35,349 nt of DNA, taken from DAOTYE01 sp034434915. Its GTDB lineage: Bacteria; Chloroflexota; Dehalococcoidia; Dehalococcoidales; RBG-16-60-22. A model generated the notes under the pieces. That model was given only the letters and a program-made list of their open reading frames with translations. It made no database searches and was not told where the DNA came from. Location of the stretch: positions 1 to 35,349 of the forward strand of contig DAOTYE010000068.1 in assembly GCA_034434915.1 (NCBI GenBank), in the 5' to 3' direction. The stretch's first letter is position 1, and each line of letters starts with the position of its first letter. The position numbers and the translations under genes are program-made. Positions 15,452 to 22,086 of the stretch are shown here, in pieces.

Positions 15452-15480
15452 ACAATACCAGATTATGACACGCATGTCAA
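15452..15480 (-). promoter_or_regulatory. Putative promoter of the TRAP operon
   Basis: Minus-strand TTGACA (15480-15475) is a perfect -35. The -10 TATTGT (15457-15452, 4/6) follows after 17 bases and is preceded by TGG, an extended -10. Predicted transcription starts near 15445, giving a leader of about 117 nt before dctP. Confidence 0.6.
15466..15479. promoter_or_regulatory. Palindrome TGACA-N4-TGTCA overlapping the dctP promoter
   Basis: TGACA (15466-15470) and TGTCA (15475-15479) form a perfect inverted repeat across the -35 and spacer. Its place fits a repressor operator. Single TGTCA or TGACA half-sites recur nearby at about 15503, 15541, 15558 and 15593. The binding protein is unknown and no regulator gene is adjacent. 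Confidence 0.4.
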
Positions 15481-15576
15481 GGCTGAAAACAGGGGTTCAT
15501 TTTGTCATTACGGTCTTTGGCGGAAGGGCAAAGCAATTTCTGTCAGCTTTCTGAGATTGTCATTTTCCACAGACTG

Positions 15577-15606
15577 GGCTGGTGAAGGGCATTGACAGCA
15601 CCAGCC
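15577..15606. other. Perfect 8-bp inverted repeat upstream of the TM2 gene
   Basis: GGCTGGTG (15577-15584) and CACCAGCC (15599-15606) pair perfectly around a 14-base loop. No T-run follows on either strand, so it is not an evident terminator. The 395 bases between dctP and the TM2 gene hold this element, the dctP promoter and palindrome, and the TM2 promoter. I see no gene in them. Confidence 0.4.
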
Positions 15607-15654
15607 AAAACCGCACATTTCCCGCAGGAAGCATTATCAGTCTTTTTCAGCATA

Positions 15655-15683
15655 TTGACCGGATGGAGTGAATGTGCCATAGT
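15655..15683 (+). promoter_or_regulatory. Putative promoter for the TM2 gene
   Basis: TTGACC (15655-15660) and CATAGT (15678-15683) are spaced by 17 bases. The -35 is 5/6 and the -10 is 4/6. Transcription would begin near 15690, about 34 bases before the ATG at 15724. Confidence 0.45.
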
Positions 15684-15723
15684 CTCTTTAGTTATGTCCA
15701 AATCGTTTAAGGGGGTCAGCATC

Positions 15724-15918
15724 ATGGATAAGAATCTGAGGAAACACATCATCATGGTACTATCATGGGCACTGGGCTACTTTGGGGCAGACCGCTTTTA
15801 CCAGGGACAGGTTCTATGGGGAATGCTGAAGCTCATCACCCTCGGCGCCGGTGGAGTGTGGTGGATAATTGATGGCATTTACTATACGTATAAAGCGGGA
15901 GAGCAGCCACAGGCGTGA
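15724..15918 (+). CDS. TM2 domain small membrane protein
   Basis: This 64-aa protein has two membrane helices joined by a short loop, matching the TM2 domain: LGYFGADRFYQGQVLWGMLKLIT, then GVWWIIDGIYY. The family's Asp-Arg-Phe and Trp-Trp-x-x-Asp positions are all present. The frame is open 44 codons further upstream, but AAGGGGG 8 bases before the ATG at 15724 and family length decide the start. TM2 proteins are widespread and of unclear function. It faces the minus-strand superinfection-immunity-like gene tail to tail. Confidence 0.83.
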   Translation: MDKNLRKHIIMVLSWALGYFGADRFYQGQVLWGMLKLITLGAGGVWWIIDGIYYTYKAGEQPQA

Positions 15919-15969
15919 TGCGTCAATGAGATGATTTTGAATCAGTAAAAGGAGTCTGACTGCACCCGC

Positions 15970-16239
15970 CTAGCTATCCCGGGAAAAAGCCCAGACCAGC
16001 GCTATTACCCAGCCAATCAGGCTCCAGCCCGCTAAAACATTGAGCAACGTGATGCCCAGCATATTTCTCTTATGCCTGGCGGCGGCAATAATGGTCGGCA
16101 GGAAATAGAGCGCAAGACCGGGCAAAATGAAGAAAAGAGTGCCAATTTCCCAGATGCCGATGTGGGGTGAAAGTCCCAGACAGCTATTGAGCGTCAGCAA
16201 GGTGGCAAGCAATAGCACCAGCAGTATTAGCCTTTTCAT
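15970..16239 (-). CDS. Superinfection immunity family protein (Imm-like)
   Basis: This 89-aa membrane protein has an N-terminal signal-like helix (residues 3-20, ending SC), a second helix (about 32-50) and a third at the C terminus. The pattern LYFLPTIIAAARHKRNML then LNVLAGWSLIGWVIALVWAF matches the superinfection immunity protein family, named after phage T4 Imm, which blocks entry of a second phage's DNA. Chromosomal members are common and mostly untested, so a defence role is inference. It lies just downstream of a tRNA gene on the same strand. Confidence 0.75.
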   Translation of the reverse strand: MKRLILLVLLLATLLTLNSCLGLSPHIGIWEIGTLFFILPGLALYFLPTIIAAARHKRNMLGITLLNVLAGWSLIGWVIALVWAFSRDS

Positions 16240-16264
16240 AAAAACCTGCCAGAGAAAATATTAA

Positions 16265-16336
16265 TGGTAGCGGGTGGATTCGAACCGCCGACCAAGGGCT
16301 TATGAGTCCCCTGCTCTACCACTGAGCTACGCTACC
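16265..16336 (-). tRNA. tRNA with anticodon CAT (Met elongator, or Ile2 after lysidine modification)
   Basis: A full cloverleaf reads on the minus strand: a 7-bp acceptor stem (GGTAGCG / CGCTACC), D arm GCTC-AGTGGTA-GAGC, anticodon loop CTCATAA, five-base variable loop, and T arm GGCGG-TTCGAAT-CCGCC. The discriminator is A and CCA is not encoded. It lacks initiator features (C1 mismatch, three G-C pairs at the base of the anticodon stem). The anticodon stem has an A-G mismatch at 31-39. CAT may mean methionine, or isoleucine if C34 is converted to lysidine. The GAGCAGG and TTGGTCG flanks resemble known Ile2 tRNAs as much as elongator Met. Confidence 0.92.
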
Positions 16337-16373
16337 AGACAAAAGATACTTTAGCATTAACAGGCTGAGACTG

Positions 16374-17453
16374 TCAATTTCTTTTGAGAATGTGGACGCC
16401 GGTCGCCTTGAAGCTGGCATAGACCTTTTTCTCTTTATCCAGCCCCATCCCCTCTGCTGACTGCTTCGTCACCAGCGCCACCAGCGGAAACCCGCAGTCA
16501 AGCTCCACCCGCGCCAGTGGTCCTGACACCACCACCCGGCTGATGGTTCCCTCAAACGCGTTGCGGGCGCTGCTGGGCGATTTTGCAAGTGAAAGAGTGA
16601 TGTCTTCCGGTCTGATGCAGGCACACACTGAATCACCTATGGCATAAGTGCCGATAGCCTCAATGGTCTTGCCCCCGGCGGCAATGGTCACCATGCCGTC
16701 CCGGCTCGCCAAGACCGTCCCATCAATCATGTTTTCCACCCCCACAAACGCCGCCACCTCTTGGTTCCTCGGTGCAGAGAAGACGTCCCAGGGACCGCCC
16801 ACCTGGACCAGTTCCCCGTTCATCAGCACACCAATCCTGCCCGCCAGCCGTTGTCCCTGCGCCCGGTCATGGGTGGACAGGATGACAGTCGTCTTCCCCT
16901 GCTGAATGATGCCCAGGATGAGCCGCTCAACATGGGCGGCGGAAACCGGGTCCAAATTAGCAGTGGGCTCATCTAAAAGCAGGACTTCAGGCTCAAGAGC
17001 CACCGCCCGTGCAATGGCAATCCTCTGTGCCTCGCCGCCGGAAAGCGTCCGGGCGTTGCGGGCACGGTAAGCCGTCATTCCCACCATCTCTAGCGCCCGG
17101 TTCACTTTCTCCCTGAGCCTGTCCCCACCGAAGCCCCGCCATCTCAACCCGTAAACAATGTTCTCATAAACACTCGCGGTGAAAACCACCGGCTTCTGAA
17201 GGACAAAAGACATGCGCCGCCTCAGTTCCAGCCTTACTCTGGCAGAAGCCGCAGTGTCCGTGCCGTCAATATAGACCTTCCCGGTGGTGGGCACATCAAG
17301 CAGGTCAATGAGTCGGAGGAGAGTGGTCTTGCCGGCGCCGGTGGGCCCGATGAAGGCAATAACTTCGCCTCTTTCAATGCTGAGATTGATATCTTTCAGG
17401 ATATCTCTGCCATCTACCCTCTTGCCCAGATTGATTGCTTCTATGAACGCCAT
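16374..17453 (-). CDS. tupC: Tungstate/molybdate ABC transporter ATP-binding protein
   Basis: This is a 359-aa cytoplasmic ATPase. Walker A is GPTGAGKTT (36-44), the ABC signature LSGGE (137-141), Walker B LLLDEP (158-163), and the H-loop STHD follows. The C-terminal part (from about residue 240) resembles the TOBE-type oxyanion-binding domain found in molybdate and tungstate ATPases. It is the last gene of the tup operon, 2 bases after tupB. Assignment to tungstate rests mainly on the TupA- and TupB-like partners. Molybdate or mixed use cannot be excluded. A tRNA gene lies downstream on the same strand. Confidence 0.87.
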   Translation of the reverse strand: MAFIEAINLGKRVDGRDILKDINLSIERGEVIAFIGPTGAGKTTLLRLIDLLDVPTTGKVYIDGTDTAASARVRLELRRRMSFVLQKPVVFTASVYENIVYGLRWRGFGGDRLREKVNRALEMVGMTAYRARNARTLSGGEAQRIAIARAVALEPEVLLLDEPTANLDPVSAAHVERLILGIIQQGKTTVILSTHDRAQGQRLAGRIGVLMNGELVQVGGPWDVFSAPRNQEVAAFVGVENMIDGTVLASRDGMVTIAAGGKTIEAIGTYAIGDSVCACIRPEDITLSLAKSPSSARNAFEGTISRVVVSGPLARVELDCGFPLVALVTKQSAEGMGLDKEKKVYASFKATGVHILKRN

Positions 17454-17455
17454 AG

Positions 17456-18142
17456 CTACCTCTGCTGTATCCGGTTCAGCGCCAGATTGATGATAAGTGC
17501 GATGAAGACAAGGATGATGCCCAGCGCCAGGGAAAGCTCAATATCCCCTTTGGATGTTTCCAGAGAAATCGCCGTGGTCAGGACGCGGGTGAAACCTCTG
17601 ATATTGCCGCCCACCATGATGGCAAGTCCCACCTCTGATATTGCCCTGCCAAACGCCAGAATGACCGCCGCCATCACGGCAAAACGGGCTTCTCTGACAA
17701 TCACCCAGGCGGTCTGAAAACCGCTGGCACCCAGTGAGCGAGCGGTATCTGCGATGACCCGGTCAACTCCGCTCAATCCGGAGATGATAAGCCCCAGAAG
17801 GACCGGCGTAATGAGGATTACCTGACCGATGACCATCACTGTGGGCGTGAAGAGCAGTCCTAATCCGCCCAGTGGTCCCGCGCGGGAGAACAGAATGAAG
17901 ACCAGCAAGCCCACAACCACGGTAGGCATACTGTAAAAAGTCTGGATGAGATTGATGAGCACCCGCCTGCCAGGAAAGCGGTAGAAATGAATAATAGTGC
18001 CCAGAGGCATGCACAAAACAGCGGCAAGGAGGGTGGCAGTCACCGATATCCCCAGTGACCTCCCCGTAATCTCCATCACCTCCGGGTCAAGCGTAACAAT
18101 GAGCTGAACTGCCCGGCTCAGACCGTACCAGATTTCTTCCAT
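17456..18142 (-). CDS. tupB: Tungstate ABC transporter permease
   Basis: This 228-aa permease has about five membrane helices. The coupling-loop (EAA) region contains LGASGFQTAWVIVREAR followed by FGRAISEVGLAIMVGGNI. The latter stretch is strongly characteristic of TupB/WtpB-type permeases, here for WO4 (or MoO4). It transports the oxyanion across the membrane with TupC as motor. It starts 8 bases after the 44-aa zinc-ribbon gene, so it belongs to the tup operon. Length and helix count are normal. Confidence 0.88.
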   Translation of the reverse strand: MEEIWYGLSRAVQLIVTLDPEVMEITGRSLGISVTATLLAAVLCMPLGTIIHFYRFPGRRVLINLIQTFYSMPTVVVGLLVFILFSRAGPLGGLGLLFTPTVMVIGQVILITPVLLGLIISGLSGVDRVIADTARSLGASGFQTAWVIVREARFAVMAAVILAFGRAISEVGLAIMVGGNIRGFTRVLTTAISLETSKGDIELSLALGIILVFIALIINLALNRIQQR

Positions 18143-18150
18143 GCGATGCG

Positions 18151-18285
18151 CTATTTCTTTCCGAAAAGGGCTTTATATTTGCCAGCGCAGACGATGGTAT
18201 CGCCGCATTTGGGACAGTGTTTCCAGTCCGACCTTATCTCGCCTCCGCACTTTTTACATTTGACTACTAACGCAATGACTGGCAT
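18151..18285 (-). CDS. 44-aa zinc-ribbon protein inside the tungstate operon
   Basis: This is a very small open frame of 44 codons on the minus strand. It encodes two CxxC pairs, CKKC near residue 10 and CPKC near 24, giving a CxxC-x10-CxxC zinc ribbon, plus one further Cys at 33 and a basic tail. The ribosome site GAGGAGG lies 6 bases before the ATG, stronger than those of its neighbours. It sits 20 bases after tupA and 8 before tupB. No homologue is recognised. A metal-binding chaperone or regulator for oxyanion uptake is only a guess. Confidence 0.72.
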   Translation of the reverse strand: MPVIALVVKCKKCGGEIRSDWKHCPKCGDTIVCAGKYKALFGKK

Positions 18286-18305
18286 CTGGCACCTCCTCTA
18301 TTTGA

Positions 18306-19286
18306 TTACTGCGTTGGCTCATTGCCGGCGCACGGCGTGAACAACCGCATGCCGTACTCTGCAGTGCCGTATTCGCCGATGAGCTTCTGGATTTCAGGAG
18401 AGGTCAGAAAAGCCACCATGTTCTGCGCCATCTCCGGGTTCCTGGCGGTGGTGACTTTCTGCGGATTGACGGCGATGACGGAATAAACATTGAGCAAGAT
18501 GCTCCCGTTCTCCACCATGGACTCCAGGGCCAGCTTGCCTTTATAGGAACTGAAAGTGCTGATGTCCGTGATGGTGTAGCCCTGTTTTTCACTCGCCATA
18601 AGCAGGGTGGGACCCATTCCTTTTCCCGCCTCAATATACCAGGCACCAGCCTTACGTATCTGAGTCTCGTAATCGTATCCGGAAGCTTTCCAGACGGCTT
18701 TTTCTCTGGAATGCGTGCCGGAGTTATCGCCGCGGGAAATGAACGCCCCTTTGCCGGACTCTTTCAGGATTTTAAAAGCCTCTTCAGGGGTTTTGCCTTT
18801 TATGCCCGCCGGGTCAGCGGGAGGACCGACGATGAGAAAATGATTGAAAGCGAAAGGCACGCGCGCAACGCCATAGCCATTTTTCACGAAAGCTTCCTCA
18901 GCGGCTTTATCATGGACAGTGATGGCATCCACATCGCCGCGTTTGCCATATTCAATGGCGATGCCGGTGCCGGCATAGATGATATCCACCTCAATATTGT
19001 ACTTCTGCTCAAAAATCGGCTCAAGGTAGCTCCAGAGACCGGTGTCATAGAGGCTGGTGGTGGTGGCAACCCTGAGCCGCGGGCGCGGCGCAAGCGGCGC
19101 ACCAGTGACCGGTGTGGGCGATGGCACAGGATGGCCGGTTACTGTGACTGCGGGTGCCGGTGCAGGTGCCGGAGTCGGTTGAGCACAGCCGAAAGTAAGC
19201 GCCAGCACCGCTGCAAGTACCATACAGACACCGCTAGCTTTTATAGACAAATGTTTGCCCATATGCTGATTGTTTTTCTTCACCAT
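18306..19286 (-). CDS. tupA: Tungstate-binding lipoprotein (TupA)
   Basis: This extracytoplasmic binding protein is about 326 aa from the 19286 start. A basic leader and hydrophobic helix end in the lipobox TFGC, followed by a Pro/Ala/Thr-rich linker. The mature domain has family-typical stretches: ATTTSLYDTGLW, YAGTGIAIEYGKRGDVDAITVHD and ISRGDNSGTHSREK, the last with the Ser-Gly-Thr residues that contact tungstate in this family. ATGs at 19310, 19286 and 19262 are possible. AAAGAAG before 19286 is the best, though weak. It is first in the tup operon, preceded by a riboswitch-like RNA and a leader ORF. Confidence 0.87.
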   Translation of the reverse strand: MVKKNNQHMGKHLSIKASGVCMVLAAVLALTFGCAQPTPAPAPAPAVTVTGHPVPSPTPVTGAPLAPRPRLRVATTTSLYDTGLWSYLEPIFEQKYNIEVDIIYAGTGIAIEYGKRGDVDAITVHDKAAEEAFVKNGYGVARVPFAFNHFLIVGPPADPAGIKGKTPEEAFKILKESGKGAFISRGDNSGTHSREKAVWKASGYDYETQIRKAGAWYIEAGKGMGPTLLMASEKQGYTITDISTFSSYKGKLALESMVENGSILLNVYSVIAVNPQKVTTARNPEMAQNMVAFLTSPEIQKLIGEYGTAEYGMRLFTPCAGNEPTQ

Positions 19287-19316
19287 AGCTTCTTTGAAAA
19301 GGAAACCCATGCGGCA

Positions 19317-19397
19317 TCATTCGGGCGCGCGTGCACAGCGGCGGACGGAGAAAACAGTGAGACCCTGTCTGTGGTTGCCCGCAATAACCAGAAGCAT
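19317..19397 (-). CDS. 26-codon leader ORF between riboswitch and tupA
   Basis: This is a minus-strand frame of 26 codons, ATG 19397 to TGA 19317, with an excellent ribosome site AAAGGAG 7 bases before the ATG. The peptide begins MLLVIAGNHRQG, is basic and contains one Cys. It does not look like a known protein. Its Shine-Dalgarno lies inside the final stem of the proposed riboswitch, and its stop is 6 bases before the first possible tupA ATG. It may therefore couple riboswitch control to tupA translation. The alternative is that it is untranslated spacer. Confidence 0.5.
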   Translation of the reverse strand: MLLVIAGNHRQGLTVFSVRRCARAPE

Positions 19398-19403
19398 GCT
19401 GAA

Positions 19404-19500
19404 TCTCCTTTCCAAGTACGGGGGGCAGCGCCGTTTCCCTCGCTACCTATCGGCCTGTCTCCATGTCCTTTATGAGGATTTAGGAAAGCAGGCTCGGAGA
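19404..19500 (-). ncRNA. Probable molybdenum/tungsten cofactor (Moco/Tuco-type) riboswitch
   Basis: The tup leader folds into a compact RNA. A closing stem forms between UCUCC (19500-19496) and GGAGA (19408-19404). A second stem is GCCUG (19493-19489) with CAGGC (19457-19453), enclosing CCUAA...AUGG, which resembles the 11-nt tetraloop receptor. A 7-bp hairpin, GGUAGCG (19447-19441) with CGCUGCC (19430-19424), has a GAAA tetraloop-like apex at 19437-19434. A GNRA loop plus receptor is characteristic of the Moco riboswitch class. The closing stem includes the AAAGGAG of the leader ORF, so ligand binding would hide the ribosome site. Recognition is by eye, without a covariance-model score. Confidence 0.72.
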
Positions 19501-19517
19501 AACCGTAACCGGGGTGC

Positions 19518-19546
19518 ATTATAACATACCTGTATGAGGCACGCAA
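19518..19546 (-). promoter_or_regulatory. Promoter of the tungstate operon
   Basis: Minus-strand TTGCGT (19546-19541) and TATAAT (19523-19518) are spaced by exactly 17 bases. The -10 is perfect. Transcription would begin near 19511, about ten bases before the first riboswitch stem, so the RNA would form at the extreme 5' end of the mRNA. It is arranged back to back with the crotonase promoter. Confidence 0.75.
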
Positions 19547-19563
19547 ATAACTCGTTCTACATC

Positions 19564-19592
19564 TTGACGCTGTCCAGACCTTCTGTTAAAAT
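19564..19592 (+). promoter_or_regulatory. Promoter of the crotonase-dehydrogenase-SDR operon
   Basis: TTGACG (19564-19569) and TAAAAT (19587-19592) are spaced by 17 bases, with TGT directly before the -10 (extended -10). Transcription would start near 19599. Only 17 bases separate its -35 from that of the divergent tup promoter, so regulation of the two could interfere. Confidence 0.72.
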
Positions 19593-19625
19593 CCGTTCAT
19601 TGCCAGTGAAATAGAGGCAGATGCT

Positions 19626-20399
19626 ATGGCGATAGATTATAAAAAAGAAAACCGGATTGCCATCTTCACCATCAATCGCCCGGAAGCGCTCAATGCCATC
19701 AATGTTCAGGCACTGCGAGAGTTACATGATGCCCTGATTGATTTCCGCGATGACCCGGCCCTGTGGGTGGGCATCATCACCGGTGCCGGCGAGCGGGCTT
19801 TCTGCGCCGGAGCGGATGTTAAAGATATGCTACCATTCTTGAAAGAGCACCTGCAGGCGAACCCCCAGGCAGTCCCCACCAGCCACATGCGCGGTCTGGA
19901 GCTGTGGAAACCACTCATCGCCGCCATCAATGGGCTGGCGTTCGGGGGCGGACTGGAGATTGCCCTTGCCTGCGATTTACGCATCGCCTCAGAAAAAGCC
20001 AGGTTTGCCCTGCCTGAGGTCACTCTGGGACTCATCCCGGGGTGGGGAGGTACACAGAGGCTCCCCCGCCTCATTCCGCAGTGTAAAGCGGCGGAAATGC
20101 TCTTCACCGGCAAACCCGTTGACGCTCAGGAGGCTTACCGCATCGGACTGGTCAATTGCGTTGTTCCGTCAGAGACAGTGATGACGACGTCCAAAGAGTG
20201 GGCTCAAATCATCTGCCAGAATGGTCCCCTAGCCGTGCGCGCCGCCAAAAAAGCGATGCTGATGGGAATGAGCATGACGCTGGAAGACGGCTTGGCGCTG
20301 GAAAATAACCTGGAAGTTTCTGTGATGCAGACGGAGGACTTCATTGAGGGAACAAAAGCGTTTCTGGAGAAAAGAAAACCGGATTTCAAAGGGAAATAA
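19626..20399 (+). CDS. Enoyl-CoA hydratase (crotonase family)
   Basis: This 257-aa protein of normal crotonase length probably hydrates trans-2-enoyl-CoA to 3-hydroxyacyl-CoA. The oxyanion-hole loop AGADVKDM (61-68) and the sequence FGGGLEIALACD carry the first catalytic Glu, E111. PEVTLGLIPGWGG carries the second, E131. Both glutamates being present points to a true hydratase rather than an isomerase. The next gene, a 3-hydroxyacyl-CoA dehydrogenase, starts in a TAATG overlap. Together they resemble the crt-hbd pair of butyryl-CoA or beta-oxidation-type metabolism. The chain-length preference is unknown. Confidence 0.88.
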   Translation: MAIDYKKENRIAIFTINRPEALNAINVQALRELHDALIDFRDDPALWVGIITGAGERAFCAGADVKDMLPFLKEHLQANPQAVPTSHMRGLELWKPLIAAINGLAFGGGLEIALACDLRIASEKARFALPEVTLGLIPGWGGTQRLPRLIPQCKAAEMLFTGKPVDAQEAYRIGLVNCVVPSETVMTTSKEWAQIICQNGPLAVRAAKKAMLMGMSMTLEDGLALENNLEVSVMQTEDFIEGTKAFLEKRKPDFKGK

Positions 20400-21262
20400 T
20401 GTCAACGGCAATTAAAAAGATAGGCGTGGCGGGCTGTGGGCAGATGGGCTCAGGGATTGCCCAGGTCTGCGCTCAGGTAGGCTATCAGGTCACCGTCTCT
20501 GAAATCAGCGCTGACCTGCTGAAAAAAGGGCTGGAATCAATTGGCGCTTCCCTCAGCCGGGCAGTGGCAAAAGGCAAGCTCACGGAGCCGGAGAGGAATG
20601 CCATACTATCGCGTGTTAAAGGCACCACAACCTTCAAGGACTTCAGCCAGTGTGACCTGGTCATTGAGGCAGTGGTGGAAAACCTTGACGCCAAGAAAAA
20701 GGTCTTTGCGGAGCTAGACAAAATCTGTCCACCGCATACCATCATCGCCTCAAACACATCTGGTTTCCCCATCATTGAAATGGCAATGGCAACAGGCCGA
20801 CCTGATAAGGTGCTGGGCATCCATTTCTTTAACCCGGCACCGGTGATGAAACTGCTGGAAATCGTGAGGAGCATCGCCACCAGCGCTGAGACGCTTGAAA
20901 CGGCGAAGGCTTTCGGCGCGTCCATCGGTAAGACAGTCGTCGTCGCCCGGGACATGCCCGGCTTCATTGTGAACCGCCTCATGCTGCCGCAGGTGCTGAA
21001 CGCCATCAGGATGCTTGAGTCAGGCGTGGCGACCCGCGAGGACATTGATACCGCTCTCACCCTGGGCTTAAACCACCCCATCGGTCCACTGGCACTGGCT
21101 GACCTGATTGGGCTGGACACGCTCTATTCTCTGGCAAATACCCTGTATGCTGAATATAAAGAGCCCCAGTATGCCCCGCCGGTAATGCTGGCGCGCATGG
21201 TTAGCGCCGGCTGGCTGGGACGCAAGAAGGGGAAGGGATTTTACGATTATCCTAATCAATAA
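20399..21262 (+). CDS. 3-hydroxyacyl-CoA (3-hydroxybutyryl-CoA) dehydrogenase
   Basis: This 287-aa NAD(P)-dependent dehydrogenase has a Rossmann GxGxxG at residues 12-17 (GCGQMG). The conserved substrate-side segment SNTSGFPI and GIHFFNPAPVMKLLE carry the catalytic His143. VNRLMLPQVLNAIRMLESG and GPLALADLIGLD in the helical C-terminal domain are typical of Hbd. It oxidises or reduces 3-hydroxyacyl-CoA. AAAGGGA precedes the ATG, which overlaps the hydratase stop by one base, so the two enzymes are made together. Confidence 0.9.
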   Translation: MSTAIKKIGVAGCGQMGSGIAQVCAQVGYQVTVSEISADLLKKGLESIGASLSRAVAKGKLTEPERNAILSRVKGTTTFKDFSQCDLVIEAVVENLDAKKKVFAELDKICPPHTIIASNTSGFPIIEMAMATGRPDKVLGIHFFNPAPVMKLLEIVRSIATSAETLETAKAFGASIGKTVVVARDMPGFIVNRLMLPQVLNAIRMLESGVATREDIDTALTLGLNHPIGPLALADLIGLDTLYSLANTLYAEYKEPQYAPPVMLARMVSAGWLGRKKGKGFYDYPNQ

Positions 21263-21273
21263 GGGGAGGACAT

Positions 21274-22032
21274 ATGAGCATCAAAGATAAAGTTGCCGTA
21301 GTTACCGGTGGCTCCGGGGGATTGGGCAGGTTTCACTGCCTTTCTCTCGCCAAAGCAGGTTGCCACGTCGCCGTGCTCTGTCACAGCCAGCTGGAAAAGG
21401 CAAAGGCAGTGGCAAAAGAAATCCAGAAGCTGGGCAGAAAAGCCATCGCCATTAAAATTGACGTCGCCAATCTGAAGCAGGTACAGGATGCGGTAAAGAA
21501 AATTGAACAGGCATTGGGACCAATCAGCATTCTGGTCAATAACGCCGCCTCCGGCATCATCAGGGCAGTGACAATTGTCAATATGAAGAAGAAGGATTGG
21601 GACCGTGACCTGAGCGTCAATCTGGGCGGGGCTTTTAACACCATCAGAAGCTGTCTGCCCGGGATGATAGAGCGCGGCTGGGGACGCATTATCAATATCT
21701 CCTCCATCGCCGGCACTATGGGCGGCTTCGGGCAGTGTAGCTATGCCACCTCAAAAGCAGGACTCATCGGGCTGACCAAGACCGTGGCGCTGGAAGCCTC
21801 ACGGAAAGGGGTCACCTGCAATGCTCTGGTGCTCGGCTCGGTGGACGGCGGTGCCTTTGACAAGGTACCCCCAGAGTTCCGCGACCGCATCACCAGGCGT
21901 ATCGCCATGCGCCGATTGGGCAACCCGCAGGAAATCAGCAACGTGCTTGTCTTCCTTGCTTCTGAAGAGTCAAGCTATCTGACCGGCGAGGCAATAGAGG
22001 TAAGCGGCGGAGCGGGTCTTTTTACCTTTTAG
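21274..22032 (+). CDS. Short-chain dehydrogenase/reductase (FabG-like)
   Basis: This 252-aa classical SDR has a TGGSGGLG cofactor motif at residues 11-18, NNAA at 89-92, and the Ser/Tyr/Lys triad S143 or S144, Y157 and K161 in SYATSK. Residue 37 onward (CHSQLEKAK) does not give a clear NADH or NADPH preference. The operon suggests a 3-oxoacyl-CoA or related substrate. It follows the dehydrogenase by 11 bases with a strong GGGGAGGA ribosome site. FabG-like fatty acid synthesis is an alternative, but no acyl-carrier or Fab genes are nearby. Confidence 0.85.
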   Translation: MSIKDKVAVVTGGSGGLGRFHCLSLAKAGCHVAVLCHSQLEKAKAVAKEIQKLGRKAIAIKIDVANLKQVQDAVKKIEQALGPISILVNNAASGIIRAVTIVNMKKKDWDRDLSVNLGGAFNTIRSCLPGMIERGWGRIINISSIAGTMGGFGQCSYATSKAGLIGLTKTVALEASRKGVTCNALVLGSVDGGAFDKVPPEFRDRITRRIAMRRLGNPQEISNVLVFLASEESSYLTGEAIEVSGGAGLFTF

Positions 22033-22086
22033 CGGTGCTAGAAACAAGGAGACTGTGGTAAAATAACTATAGCCGGGAACTTAAGG

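Noticed and set aside
15592..15723. 44-codon N-terminal extension of the TM2 protein
   Set aside because: The family starts near 15724, where AAGGGGG gives a proper ribosome site. A promoter lies inside the extension.
18711..19475. 254-codon plus-strand frame covering most of tupA
   Set aside because: Antisense to clear tupA motifs; no ribosome site and no recognisable family.
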